Assembly: GCA_000149265.1 (NCBI GenBank)
Contig: CH003126.1
Span: 461,949-525,948, forward strand
Origin: Ciona savignyi
Taxonomy: Eukaryota > Chordata > Ascidiacea > Phlebobranchia > Cionidae
Length of the DNA: 64,000 nt
Reading direction: 5' to 3'
A program made the translations under genes and the position numbers. Below, piece after piece: positions 11,401 to 22,640 of the stretch (positions are counted from its first letter, which is position 1; the number at the start of each line of letters is the position of its first letter). A model generated the notes under the pieces. It made no database searches. It worked only from the letters and a program-made list of their open reading frames with translations, and had not been told where the DNA came from.

Positions 11401-14400
11401 AACAGCCATAGCCCGATGTGTTTGAAAGAGCGTCTGTTGGATTAGAGCGCACACAGCAATAGTTATTTGTTGTGGTGTGTTTTGGTGGTTACTATTTGGA
11501 CGACCACATCCGTAAGGGCGCTCGCTTTACGACACCACCTTTAGACAACGTATGTTTAATATGCAGTTAATAAGCGGGACATAAAACAGGGCATGGCCGT
11601 CATCCCTACTTTGTATTAAATAACTTTGTGGCAATGTACTGCAGGACTTTGGCCGGTTGCCTAACATGCAATGATTTAAACCTTACAAATACTTCAGCTA
11701 AAGGGATTTCATCACATGAACGCTGTGCTTAAGTGCCACTCTTACTAAACAAACAATCAGTTAACATTCTAACACACCATTTACCCTCGTCATGGTGATT
11801 TAGATAAACTATTGTATGATCTTGTTATTTACATTAATAATAGCGAACACAACAAAACAGTGTATCGGTTAATGCGATAATGCTTGAGGAAATCATCTCA
11901 CTAAATTAAATTTTGGTCAGTTTAAACTCCCGGAACGTCTAGTGGCTATTGTCCATTGTATCAGCTGTATTGTTAAATGGCCCAATAGTAACTACGACCA
12001 ACTTGTACACAGCAATCCTTTCAAAGGCGGTTCTAGTGTTAAACAGCTCACGATTTTAAAATCAGTCTCGGCGAATAAATGAAATTGTCATAGTGTTTAG
12101 ATGAAAAGTGTATCATTGCCATTTAGATTATTCTGTTAAGATCATAACCTGGTCGACGTTCCTCCCTACCCGGACAGTTGGTATTATCAATGAAATCGAT
12201 GTGTGATATGTGTATTACGTCTCATCCATTATGTTGCTTATATCTTAGTTTTTTCGATCCAAAAACACCATTATTTACCTTGTACTTGACTATGTAAATA
12301 GGCCATCAGAAAAACGAAGTCTTAATTATAAATTATAAACCATTAAACCGAAAAAGGAGCATTTTTTTTATTTACTTGTGCAAAAGTCTACGAAAAACTG
12401 AAAAATGACAAATGTGAATTTTAGTCCATCTGTACTTGGGCAAAAGTCTTAGAAATAAGCTTGACATTGCGGGCGGGTTCAGCAAGCCTCTTCACCATGG
12501 GAACAAGCTTAAGTCAATATTCACAGCGATTTCGACAAGATAGTTGAGGTCAGATATTAATAAATCCTAAACAAGATTATTCTCAAGATATAACCTCGAA
12601 CAGGAAGATTGACTTTAAATCCCATTGTTCCCATTGTACACGGGTGTCTGATGCGTGTGCGTATGGTTCTTGCGAATTCTGAACAAATACTTCAAGCAGA
12701 GATTGTCTTGTGGAACCAGGCTTGTCCGTTTGCACTGCGTATTGCTATGGTAATGCCTTTGAAACAGCGGCCCTTGGAATGCGCCAGGTTCAGACTTGAT
12801 TTTCCTCCCAGTATTTTTTGAGAATTCATGCGGTTAATATACACCACAGACATCTACGACGCTTGGATTTATCATCTAATTACATTAGGTATTAGCTATA
12901 ACATTACTTTGAATAACAAAACTGTCTGCTTGATTCGGCTCTATGCGTAGCGCTACGGTGATGATTTATTTTTGTGACAACGTCCATCCGCCTACCATAA
13001 GGTTGGTATTAAAAAGTTACCGTTTTCTGTGAATAGTTAGCGAGAAACTGTACGTTGCTTTAATTCAATGTAACTTTTATAATAACACCCATATATGGGT
13101 ACACATTTCGCAACATGTCTGTTCGTATTAGCAGATCATTTGTTTTGTTTGCTATGGTAAGTTTCGAACCAATGATGATCTTCACTAAGACCGTATTTTT
13201 GTATAAAATTCAGTATGTGAATCGGTCGCGTTAACCGTTCGACAACACAACTGTTCTGTCATCTATAATTAATTTTATCAGGATAAGTTTTTAAACTATC
13301 ACGGGCAAGTCTCTAAAGGTGCTTTTCGTAGAAATCGGTCGCTTTATTCATTCCTCCGCAAGATTGATCTGTCGTGTAATATCTATTGGCGCTTGACCTA
13401 ACTGTTGTTTAACAAAGTTTTGATCTATCTCATTTCTTTGGACACACATCCAGTATCTCCATTTCACAGCTAATATCCGTAGACTTCACACTGTTAATTT
13501 ACATGTTTTCTAAATGAACTCTCTAAAGATTGTCGCGATTACAGTTGGACCTCCCAAAAATCCCGACTACCCAGACGAAAATCATAAATAAATCATCTTC
13601 CCACACTTTGAAAGGATATTTCTGTGTACGATAGTGCGCCAAACGCCAACCTGTTTATAACGTGGTTAACCACAAACACTATTGTTCAAATTGGCGGCGA
13701 AACTGGCACGATTTTATCTCATAGTTTTAATTTCAGCCGGAGAGAGATCGCCATCACCGAAACAAGCCGACCCAGGTAAGATGTGTGATGTAGGATAGGA
13801 TATTCATGTTTATTCTCGTAATTGAGGATACACACGGGGCGTTAACACAAAATCGTCCGATTATCTTGCACCCGCCGCCGAGGTATTGGAGTTATTCCAA
13901 CTAGTATGATTGAGACGTTACTTTAATTAGATAGAATCTATCATGACATTGGTAATATCCGCCCAATAGGCCTTCATTGCTCAAGGACACAACGGCTAGC
14001 TACAGCGATCAGTTTTAAATCTGTAACCCTTCGAAGTTATTTGAACAATCAGGCAGCAATGTTAGCTCTTAATTTTCTGTTAATTAAAAAATGCAATAAA
14101 TTTTAGTTTATAATGCCCGCACCCAGGAATGATGTAGTGTATAATGCATACTGATAGTTCAGGAAGCTGATATACATAAAGTCGATAAAGGGGTGCTGGG
14201 CCGGATGCTAAGATAGATCACATTTCACTGGTGCGCTTGCTAACTTATATTGACAAAAAGTAATTGTTTATATTTTAAATCAATCACGCGTATCGACAGT
14301 ATCTAATTTACTTTTTTAGGACCAAAATTATTATATTTCTATATACGTTCGGATACATAGAATTTTCTGTGACCCGTCTTACCCATCGATGCATCCTTTG

Positions 14401-17400
14401 CTGTACATTACTATAAATTACTGTATGTATTGTTGTCATTTGTAAAAATGTGATGTCGGCATAAATTAAAAAATAAACTAAACGATAGGTACTCCCCTCC
14501 CTATACATATGTAATGCCCAAAAAATACATTTAATTCGTTTTTTTTGGTCATTTAAGGTAAAACGAATTATAAGGCTCGTCGTGTAAATGTAGGTGTCTG
14601 TCATTTTTTTCACGATTAGTCATTTTATACTAAATTTACACTACTAAATTAAAGGAACGTGTGGATCAAACACAACACATTGCAATAGCTTCGGTAACCC
14701 AACGGTGGTCGCGAGGTAGTCTGACGATTGCTCGTGTGTTAACCCCATTGGTTTTCCCATTAACGGGCGAAACATAAATATCCTATCCTATATGATTTCA
14801 ATGTTATTTTAAGGCTTTAAAAGCTCATTCTGGTCAAACATTACAGAACCTGTACAAGAGATCAGAGAGAAGACTCCGACTCGTAAGTGATTCAAAGATT
14901 GTACAAGTTCATACACGGTACTCGTATCAACAGCTGCTTTATCACTGCTGCATAGCTATCAGGCATAGTTGCTTTTGCTTATTGATATTCGCGTATTTTG
15001 TTTAACATTTGTTTGGTAAAGTTAGTTTGGAAAAAAAGTAAGTCAGGGCCATAATTGTATAGCTGTAAAAGACCCGACTCCCGAGCCGGAACCCGTACCG
15101 GAACCCGTATTAGAACCTGAACCTGTACCAGAACCCGTACCGGAACCAACGAGGGAACCGACTCCTCCACCCCCAGAACCTGAAAAGGAAGCAACCCCTG
15201 AGCCAACCCCAGCAGCAGAACCAGCAGCAGGTTGACGGATTGTGTCACTCTGTCGTGTTATTGTTTGCACTTCATATGTAACACCAGTAGCCTGTAGTCG
15301 AGTGCACAATAGAGGCCGAACAAGCCGACACCTTCATTTTCATGTCACTTTTGTACAGTAGTCAACACGGTAGTGCATCTTTATTGGTTCTGTTTGAACA
15401 CTAGTCACTGCTGTGCTCACCGTTTGAACAACTAGGCTTCACAATTTTGGACAAATAGTCGGTTTAAAATTTTGATAAATCATAAAAGGATTTTCGTTTG
15501 TTTTGTTTAATGTAAATTGTATTTGCATGGTTTTGTGAGTTTTTGTACTAGCTGTGGTGGTGTATAACACAGGAAGTTTACTGTGTATCGAATTTCATGA
15601 ATAATTAAATGGCCGGTCAATTTTGCTTAAGTGTATCACTCTGCGATGTTGCAATATCAGTGAGATCGATCCGTTTAAATCGATCGAAGTCACGTCGGAA
15701 ATTTGCATTGCACAGCTGAAGAACAAATAGCGGAAGAGGTGGTAACGACGGAAGAAGCAACTCCGGCGGAACCGGAAACTCCATCTGCGGAAGAAGTGTC
15801 AGCGGAGGCGGAAACTGTCGCGGAAGAGCAAGCACCAGAAGAAACTTCAGCAGATGAACCCACACCCCAAGGTTTCCTGTTGGTGTCGTTTGCATGAAGT
15901 GGTTGGGTCTTCACCATTCTTTTGTGTCGTGCTTTGCAGTTCTAATGTGTGGACGCCGCTGGTCTGATGCCCTCTGTGCACCATACTAACCAGACCGTCT
16001 ATATGTTGTGTTGACTAATGTTAAAGAGACATTGACGTGGTGTTCTATGTACGTTGTAACATGTCGGTAGCAGATGAAGTATTTCTCTATTCTTTTTTTT
16101 TTATTCTTTTTTTTTTGCCCTATTATTTAAAAATGGCAAGCGAATATAATAACGACACGGGAACAGGAAAAGACGGCAAAACGAACAGTCGTTAAAACAC
16201 GTCATTGAAAAAAAGGATATAATTTAATAAATATAGCGGACGCGGCCGCCAAACCTAGGCGAAAGAACAATAATGTGCAAACAAAATTTAATTAAAACCA
16301 AACAATATAAAGCCCTGAAGAAGAGTGTGCGGTAAAGCGCGACCAGTTCTGATCACTATTGTATTGCTGTATCCGATTCCTAATGACCATACGATCGTTC
16401 TTCTGTCATCAATTTTTCGATTATCCAAACGGACTAAATATAACCAAACCAATGCTGTGTGATAATGCATCGTCATTAATTATACTTTGTTGCAGCTGGA
16501 CCAAAATCAAATTTATTTCAACCGTTTGCTTTTTGTTTGGTGTTTGTTACTATAGCCTTTTGTTTTCTGCATGCATATGTGCTACCCAACGGGTGATATT
16601 TTATTAATGCGTTTTGCCCTAGTTTTATTCATGTGTTATTGCATTTTTGTTTTTCCTTTTTGCTTATTTTTTCCTTTCCTGCTTAACCTACCAAATATAT
16701 CACGGCTTGCTTTGTTGCACATACAATATTTATAGAATAGCTATTTCACGTTCAAAGCTAATTTCATTTAACAACTTTCACTCCCAGCACGTAGTTCATA
16801 TCCAAAAATAATCCGTTACCTAGTTACTAGCTGCACTAAATGTCATCACACCACGTCAGTTCTGATAGTTAATCTATACTATGCATTTATACTCCTTTTG
16901 TTTTTTTATGCACTGTGTTTGGTAAGCCATAACACGCAGTTTATGTCTGAATTAAACAAAATCGTTTTTCACACCTATTTACACTGTTCAAACAGAAGAG
17001 GAAAAACCAGCGGACGAACCATCCGAAGAGCAAACCAGTGACGATAAACCAGCAGAGGAACCAGCCCCTACTGACGAAACTAAACCTGATGGTAAGTCAG
17101 GTTTTATAAGCTAATGTTATAAAAATATATCATTTAAGGCTGGTCAATATTAAGAAAACAAACATCTAAATAATTTTTCGTTTTACATTAGGCTAATTTT
17201 AGAAAAATATTACTCAACAAAGGCTCATTGCGATTGTGGTAATGTGGTATGATTATAGTTTCGGGTGAAACTTGTATGTTTTTTCAGCGTCCATTAAAAA
17301 AAAACAAAAAACAAGCACATAATCAGCTGTTTTAAAAAGAAGGGACAGCATGGGTTATACTGTCGATGGTCCTTTCGTTTCATTCTACCACAAAGACTAA

Positions 17401-18598
17401 GCGATTATATAATAAACACTGCATACACAAGTTACCAAAATTATTTCCTACCTAACAAGTTTTTTAAAGAGCATTTAAGATTTACAGTCAAGGTGGTACA
17501 AAAAAGTAATTTACAGTCAAGGTGGTACCAAAGTCACCGGTATATTTAAATGATAATACAGTCCCCAATAAAATCACACCATAATTATCACGTCTTTAAG
17601 GAGAAACACTATACTGTTGTTTATGTTTTATCTTTCAAAAATTTGTCCTTAGTTTTATCTTTTCATCGACTAGACTACTGGATTTTTCGTGTATCATATC
17701 AAACTTTGTGTGAGATATCAAACTGCATTGGTGCGTAACAATACGACTTGTTCATTGGAATGCTAGCTGATATTGTTTCAATGATAATTGGATACCCTTA
17801 CTTGGTCTTCTATTGTGTTTCAATTAGAAATGAATGCTTGAGGTTTGGCTCTATGACCAGGGCAGCGTTAAAACCACTTTCTTAGTTTACTTTGAGGCAC
17901 TTGACGCACCATGGTCCATACACTTGTTAAACCACTTATGAGTTCAATATTGTTAGTAGTTACTGTGTTTTCGGCGATATCTATTGTTTTAAGTTACGTT
18001 AAAAATCAGACTTTTTTTAAACCTGCCTTCTTTTTAATTGTGGTCATTTTATTAAATGCTTATAATCACTTCATTAAATGATTATGGTCATTTTATTGAA
18101 TGCTAATAGTCATTTTAATCCAAACCCGCTGTATTAATTTGTATTACTTGTTTTGGATTTTATATTTGAGCTTGTATTTTAAAGGAGTTTCAAGTGAACT
18201 AAATTTTTTTAACATTTTGTGCAATTCCAAAATGATAATTACACTGTAGCGATTAAGTAGGAAATTGCAATATCAAAATGACCACTGGCACCCGGTAATA
18301 TGACGATTGGCCGTTTTATGAATATCATGCCCGTTTTAGGAAATAGTTTTTCCAATCTACAGTGATAAACATAAAAATCCTATTCTGTCATAAAACGGCA
18401 TATAGAATCATGGCCTAAAACAATAAGGCACTATTAATACGTTCCCAAACCTATTTTTTTTATAACCTGGCACAAAATCATGGTAATGATTGTATAATTC
18501 ATTTCAAAATAATTTCAGACTCAACTGCAGAAACGAACGCTGATTCCAATGAACCGGCAGAGGAAGCATCAGCGCCACCAGCCGACGGTATTATTTAG
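8268..18598 (+). CDS. N-terminally acylated, Pro/Glu/Ala-rich acidic protein (BASP1/MARCKS-like in style)
   Basis: Eight plus-strand exons: 8268-8451, 9677-9721, 13737-13775, 14847-14882, 15072-15230, 15716-15871, 16996-17091 and 18519 onward. The product is about 263 residues. It starts MGCAGSK, which fits N-myristoylation at Gly2 (small residue at position 6) with Cys3 as a palmitoylation candidate, so attachment to a membrane inner face is inferred. The rest is Thr/Ala-rich, then short acidic blocks, then EPEPVPEPV repeats and AEE/EEP-rich stretches: probably disordered, with no fold visible. Composition recalls BASP1/GAP-43/MARCKS proteins, but no orthology can be claimed. Every intron is phase 1, so each internal exon is a multiple of 3. 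Stop: reading through the last donor gives GII and TAG at 18596-18598; splicing instead to 22601 gives AQ and TAA with AATAAA close behind. Confidence 0.75.
8440..8930 (+). repeat. About 120-bp tandem array containing the exon 1 donor
   Basis: Four copies; the exon-end/donor motif (AAGGAACAAGGTAAATCGAC at exon 1) recurs as AAGGCACAAG around 8574, 8697 and 8815 (spacing 123, 123, 118). Copies 3 and 4 keep GT after CAAG (GTAAAA, GTGAAA); copy 2 has AT. Confidence 0.9.
9403..9463 (-). repeat. SINE-A 3' tail fragment
   Basis: GGATAGGATATTCATGTTTA followed by TCTCCGTGAATGGAAAAACC, the end of SINE-A in reverse. Confidence 0.75.
9677..9721 (+). CDS. Acylated protein, exon 2 (45 nt)
   Basis: Encodes DLKSDPDIIDANGTE. 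Acceptor TTTCTGTTTCAG, donor GTGAGT, phase 1 at both ends. Confidence 0.8.
9871..9977 (+). repeat. SINE-B (class II tRNA-like) copy
   Basis: A-box-like TGTGGCCGAACGGTAAC, B-box-like TTAGATTCGAAACTGTGCCC, then an A-rich end. Confidence 0.8.
10161..10382 (+). repeat. Two degenerate SINE-B copies in tandem
   Basis: 10161-10268 carries GAATGGTTAACGCGACCGAA and GAGCCCATCGTAGAGTC; 10296-10382 carries AAACGGTTAACGCGACCGAA. Both end in A-tracts after a TCTGGYAAAAAA block. Confidence 0.7.
13152..13252 (-). repeat. SINE-B copy
   Basis: Reverse copy: GTAAGTTTCGAACCAATGATG and the A-box side ATCGGTCGCGTTAACCGTTC. Confidence 0.75.
13737..13775 (+). CDS. Acylated protein, microexon 3 (39 nt)
   Basis: Encodes TGERSPSPKQADP. 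Acceptor TTTTAATTTCAG, donor GTAAGA, phase 1 at both ends. Confidence 0.75.
13788..14035 (-). repeat. SINE-A copy, diverged
   Basis: Tail GTAGGATAGGATATTCATGT at 13788 and the head side CAAGGACACAACGGCTAGCT. It lies directly after microexon 3. Confidence 0.8.
14645..14791 (+). repeat. SINE-A 3' half
   Basis: AACACATTGCAATAGCTTCG to ACATAAATATCCTATCCTAT, about 55 bases before microexon 4. Confidence 0.8.
14847..14882 (+). CDS. Acylated protein, microexon 4 (36 nt)
   Basis: Encodes EPVQEIREKTPT. Acceptor AAACATTACAG, donor GTAAGT, phase 1 at both ends. Confidence 0.75.
15072..15230 (+). CDS. Acylated protein, exon 5 (Pro-Glu repeats)
   Basis: Encodes HPTPEPEPVPEPV onward, with repeated EPxPVPEP and a final TPAAEPAA. 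The acceptor (GCTGTAAAAG) and donor (GTTGAC) are weak, but the frame is open only in this phase and joins both neighbours. Confidence 0.7.
15716..15871 (+). CDS. Acylated protein, exon 6 (acidic Ala/Glu block)
   Basis: Encodes AEEQIAEEVVTTEEATPAE onward, ending SADEPTPQ. Acceptor TTGCATTGCACAG, donor GTTTCC. Confidence 0.8.
16996..17091 (+). CDS. Acylated protein, exon 7
   Basis: Encodes EEEKPADEPSEEQTSDD through PTDETKPD. Acceptor CTGTTCAAACAG, donor GTAAGT. Confidence 0.85.
18285..18400 (+). repeat. Degenerate SINE-A 3' fragment
   Basis: Weak match to the CCCGGTAA...GACGATT...TTTTCC...GGATAAACATAA...ATCCTATTCTG order of SINE-A. Confidence 0.5.
18519..18598 (+). CDS. Acylated protein, exon 8 (last certain coding exon)
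   Basis: Encodes DSTAETNADSNEPAEEASA then PPAD. Bases 18588-18589 are a GT that fits the phase-1 donor pattern of all earlier exons; if it is not used, the frame stops at TAG (18596-18598). Confidence 0.75.
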
Positions 18599-18617
18599 TT
18601 TGCCATAAGTTTTTATT

Positions 18618-18724
18618 TCTTTTTTTACCGAGCCAAGTTTCGAACTAAAGATGGGCTCGTCACCTTTTTGGTATAACAGTCGATATATGTATCGGTCGCG
18701 GTAACCATTCGGCCACACGACCGT
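18618..18724 (-). repeat. SINE-B copy
   Basis: ACCGAGCCAAGTTTCGAACT to ACCATTCGGCCACACGACCG, starting about 20 bases after the acylated-protein stop codon. Confidence 0.85.
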
Positions 18725-18769
18725 AAAAGTTTATTTTTTCAATTTATTTACAATGAAGAATGGCTTGGA

Positions 18770-18890
18770 GTAGGATAGTCGTGTTTATCTAGGCGTGAAA
18801 AACTTGTAAAAGGCGCTTAAAACACACGCAATTATGAGCAAAACACGTCGCTATATGTGGTATATTACAGTGTGTTGTATCCTTATATAC
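18770..18890 (-). repeat. Degenerate SINE-A 3' half
   Basis: GTAGGATAGTCGTGTTTATC to TACAGTGTGTTGTATCC. Confidence 0.65.
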
Positions 18891-19539
18891 GGAAGATATT
18901 TGTTTGGCTTACTGATAGAGTGCATAGTGCGATTGCAGTTTTGTACATATAGTGATAATTGTCATATTCGTTTTAGATATTGCCATAGTTTTGACCGGGA
19001 TACGCTTTTAAAGACGTTTTAAGTAGAAATTTGATGTATGAATTGGTCGCAGAACCGTTCTCACATTGTTATAACTTCCAGCCTATCACAAAAACGGCCG
19101 ATCTTGAATTCGAAATTTAATCTTGGATTCGAGCTCTTTTAAACTAATGTACCCGACAACAGATAGGTCGTATGGGAAAATTATTAAAGCGGTGGTTTTT
19201 TATACAATATTTTATCAAAAACGTATTTAGCAACAAGCTCATTACTTCGAAGGCTTCGACATAGAACTTCACTGAGCAAAGAAAAACTTTATACCGGAAA
19301 ACTTCCTATTATAATGCCACTTTTTTGTTTGTTAAAAAAATCCTAGCTATTTTTAGTTTTACTGTCGCGGTTAACGTAGGAAAATTGTATCGATAGCCAA
19401 ATTGCCGGTGCTTACCAATATGCGTAATCTAACACGCACACGCTCACGATATGCACACCACGTAAACATAAATGGAAATCCCACCATCCTATAATAGGAT
19501 GCTACATATACAAATAGTTTCGAGGTATTGCGTCGGAGA

Positions 19540-19780
19540 GGTCTTCAAACGTGAACAGTCAAATTATACATGCTTTTTAAGAATTGTACATACAATTATA
19601 CAAAGTATCATACAGCTTAATTGTTATACACTTTTTATGAATTGAACATATACAATTGTACAAAGTGTTATACTGTCGAATTGAACATGCAACAATTGTA
19701 CAAAGTTTAATTGTACACACACTTTCTAACGATTCTACATACAACTATACCGTGTTGTACAGTCAAATTGAAAATGTTTT
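19540..19780 (+). repeat. Imperfect tandem repeat, roughly 60-65 bp unit
   Basis: Repeats of ACATACAATTATACAAAGT / ACAATTGTACAAAGTGTTAT blocks with TTATACACTTTTTATGAATTG between them; about four diverged units. Confidence 0.7.
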
Positions 19781-20809
19781 ATTTTTATGCAGAACAATCA
19801 GCCGAGTCCTAAACACAACACCCGGGAACCACCCTAAAGTTACTAACTGCAGTTTACGCTTTTTTATGTTTTCATACTTTTGACATTTCGAAAATTTAAC
19901 ATGGCGAGTTTTCGGTCGAAAATGTTGGCCAAAAATTCTGATTTTCTTTATTTGGTTTCATCTAATTTCGCTGTAGATTCTTTTTAGCAATGTTCCCTTT
20001 TCTGATAAGTACATCTGTTCCTTTTTTAGTACTGTGAATGGGCCTTTTTACAATGACTATTATGCTTATCAAATTTAAACTATTTTAGTTTTCACAAGAT
20101 ATATACTCTGTTTAACTCCAAAGAAGGTAAACTTGGATTTCATTACAACATAAGTGCTTTTTGTCGACAGTTAACACCAGTTTAGATGTCTATCTATGTT
20201 ACGAGGTTTAAGTAAAACTCCGACTACAAATAACTCTATAATGTAAAAAAGATATGAACTTCATATGTTATATTGCACGCTCCAAATTCAACTGTGATTT
20301 CTTCTTCATTTTCTATCTCTCTTTATTGATATATATATATAGCAGCGCTTTAATTATTTGTGACTATTTTATTAAAACATTTCATCTTTTTAGTACATAC
20401 ATATTTTATGATGTGTCAAAGCGACATAGGCCGTACTCCACCAATTATAAGTGGAATATAGGTCACAGTACACACATAGTCAATACAATATAATATATAG
20501 TGTTCAAGTAAAATAAGGCTTTCGATTGAAGCCATACAACACATACTTTTGTGCCATGTCTACACGACCATGACAAATATTTTACAAAGATCATGAATGT
20601 ATCCCATTTGGCCACTTCATTGTAGTTTTCTAAAAGTAATTTGTTCCTTCTGGTCGCTTAACAGCTTGTGTGAAGGTGCTGTTCAAATTTTGTAAATATC
20701 AATATACCCTCCGTGTTGTTTATATTTCTTCAAATGTGGAGAACGTTAATAAATGCAGAAAATATATCTAGCCTACATGAAACTGTTTTTGGTGGTCTTG
20801 CAGGTTCTG

Positions 20810-21045
20810 GACTGATCGCTTACTGGTCGTTATGTCCTTGGGCAAGGGCGCAAGGCACTTAACGGACATTGCCCGAACCCAGCGGATTAATGGGTTCTAC
20901 CAAATTGAGGGAACGTCCGAATCATACACAACACACTGCAGTAGCCCCGGTAACCCGACAGTGGGCGCGAGGTGATCTGACGATTTCCGTTGTTAACCCC
21001 CATGTATTTTCCCAGTCACAGGGATAAACATAATTATTCTATTCT
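20810..21045 (+). repeat. SINE-A copy, 5' truncated
   Basis: TTGCAGGTTCTGGACTGATC (B-box region) through GGGCAAGGGCGCAAGGCAC to AACATAATTATTCTATTCTA. Confidence 0.9.
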
Positions 21046-21390
21046 ATTTTTAACACGGTAACACTGAATCCCCGTTTGATTAGTCTTGTCTAAAAAGCAC
21101 TGGATTCGTCAATAGGCAAGATATATCAAATTTTGACCGTCATATCGGCCATGTGTTCTCTATTGCAAAATTATTTCCCAGACCATTTACATATATAGTC
21201 TCTGTATAATATTTCCCCGTTAAGGCCTCGTGAAATGATTAAGAAGGCAATATGCTATTCGTGTTTTGTTTATAGTTTATTTTTGTCTCCTCGATAAATT
21301 CCGCAACAGGATTATTTTATTAAGAAAAACTGTGTGTTTTTCGATCCACTGCTTTAGTTTAGATTAATTCGTTAATTCAGTATGGCCAAC

Positions 21391-21500
21391 CACTATTTTT
21401 TTACTAAGCCAGGTTACGAACCCATGATGGACTTGTCACGAGGACCGATTTTGTGTATGAATCGCTACGTGATCGTTTGCGTTATCCATTCGGCCAACCA
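21391..21500 (-). repeat. SINE-B copy 1 of a cluster of three
   Basis: TTACTAAGCCAGGTTACGAA to GTTATCCATTCGGCCAACC. Confidence 0.8.
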
Positions 21501-21503
21501 TCG

Positions 21504-21624
21504 TTTTTGTTTTTTTTTACCGAGCCAAGTTTCGAACCCATATGGGCTCGTCGCTAGGACCGTGTTTGTATAGGAGTCGGTATATGTATCGGTCGCGTTA
21601 ACCATTTGGCCACACGACCGTACA
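21504..21624 (-). repeat. SINE-B copy 2 of the cluster
   Basis: ACCGAGCCAAGTTTCGAACC to CATTTGGCCACACGACCGTA, with a poly(T) (reverse A-tail) before it. Confidence 0.9.
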
Positions 21625-21680
21625 GACTTGTAGGCCTATTATAACGGGTTGATGGTTCACAGCTGTTCGGCCAACCATCG

Positions 21681-21820
21681 TTTTTTTTTTTTTTTTTTTT
21701 TTTGGAATTTTTTTTTACCGAGCCAAGTTTCGAAACCATGATGGGCTCTTTACTTGGACCGCTTTTGTCTAGTAGTCGGTATATGTATCGGTCGGGTTAA
21801 CCATTCGGCCACACGACCGT
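21681..21820 (-). repeat. SINE-B copy 3 of the cluster, long A-tail
   Basis: A long T-run and T-rich stretch at 21681-21718 (the reverse A-tail), then ACCGAGCCAAGTTTCGAAAC to CATTCGGCCACACGACCG. Confidence 0.9.
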
Positions 21821-22139
21821 ACTCGGCCAACCATCGTCCATTGAAGGCTTTTTCCAAGGACGCAACAGTCCAGCTAGCGGATTATTTCAATTTTGCAACC
21901 TTTCATATTACATTTAATGCATTTATTATGCAAATTCCAAAAAATAATTCAAATGGTTTTTAGCACGACCTATTTTTTATACAAGGTGCCCACCACAAGT
22001 TCCAAACCTAGCCAGGTTATAATTATAAGCAAGAATCAATATACGTTTATAATAGAAGCGCTAAGTTAATGCAACGGAAAGCCCTGCAATTTGACCCAAG
22101 TATATGGTAGATTGATTTGATGTTATGATATAATATGAT

Positions 22140-22310
22140 ATTTACGTTATATTTTCAGGTAAATGAGAAAACCAGAGGGGTTAACACACGGACAATTGTC
22201 AGATTACCTCAGCGTCGTGTTAGCCGATCTATTTCAATGTGATGTTCATGATTCAGACGTTCCTTCAATTCAGTAGAAACCCTTACTTTTACTGGGTTCA
22301 CAACGCAATA
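22140..22310 (-). repeat. SINE-A 3' half, diverged
   Basis: AACCAGAGGGGTTAACACAC, CAGATTACCTCAGCGTC and GATTCAGACGTTCCTTCAAT match the reversed SINE-A order. Confidence 0.75.
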
Positions 22311-22600
22311 ATAATAAACTGATTATTATAAGGAATATTTGTTAAATTTGTTTCAGCGACTATTGGCCAAAAAAGGTCGGTTTGAACGTCAATAATTATA
22401 CCTAAAAGTCTGCTTTATAGATTGTTCCTTTGAAATAATAGTTTGGCCTTGGTTAAGGTATAGGACAGGCGGTGTCAGGCTGTTGGTTATACGTGGGCTA
22501 GAGTTAATAAATCAAGTTTACAAGTTCTTAATGAGCAAATTGCATCTAATGACTATGGGCATGACCGTTTAAACAATATTCATGTATTTTTATGTTTCAG

Positions 22601-22640
22601 CACAGTAAGAAAACCTCTCGGGCAAATATTCTAAAATAAA
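22601..22640 (+). CDS. Possible terminal exon and poly(A) signal of the acylated-protein gene
   Basis: A pyrimidine-rich acceptor (TTTTTATGTTTCAG) is followed by CACAGTAA. With the leftover G of exon 8 this reads Ala-Gln-stop, and AATAAA follows at 22635-22640. The coding part ends at 22608. No transcript evidence supports the 4 kb intron this implies. Confidence 0.35.

Noticed and set aside
15043-15917. Minus-strand frames rich in Ser/Gly/Val or Leu/Pro
   Set aside because: Antisense shadows of the Pro-Glu and Ala-Glu exons of the acylated protein.
20795-20880. Acceptor-like TTTTTGGTGGTCTTGCAG with an open frame fitting phase 1 after acylated-protein exon 8
   Set aside because: The sequence is the SINE-A head: TTGCAGGTTC is its B box and the frame runs into GGGCAAGG...CACTTAA, so the coding match is accidental.
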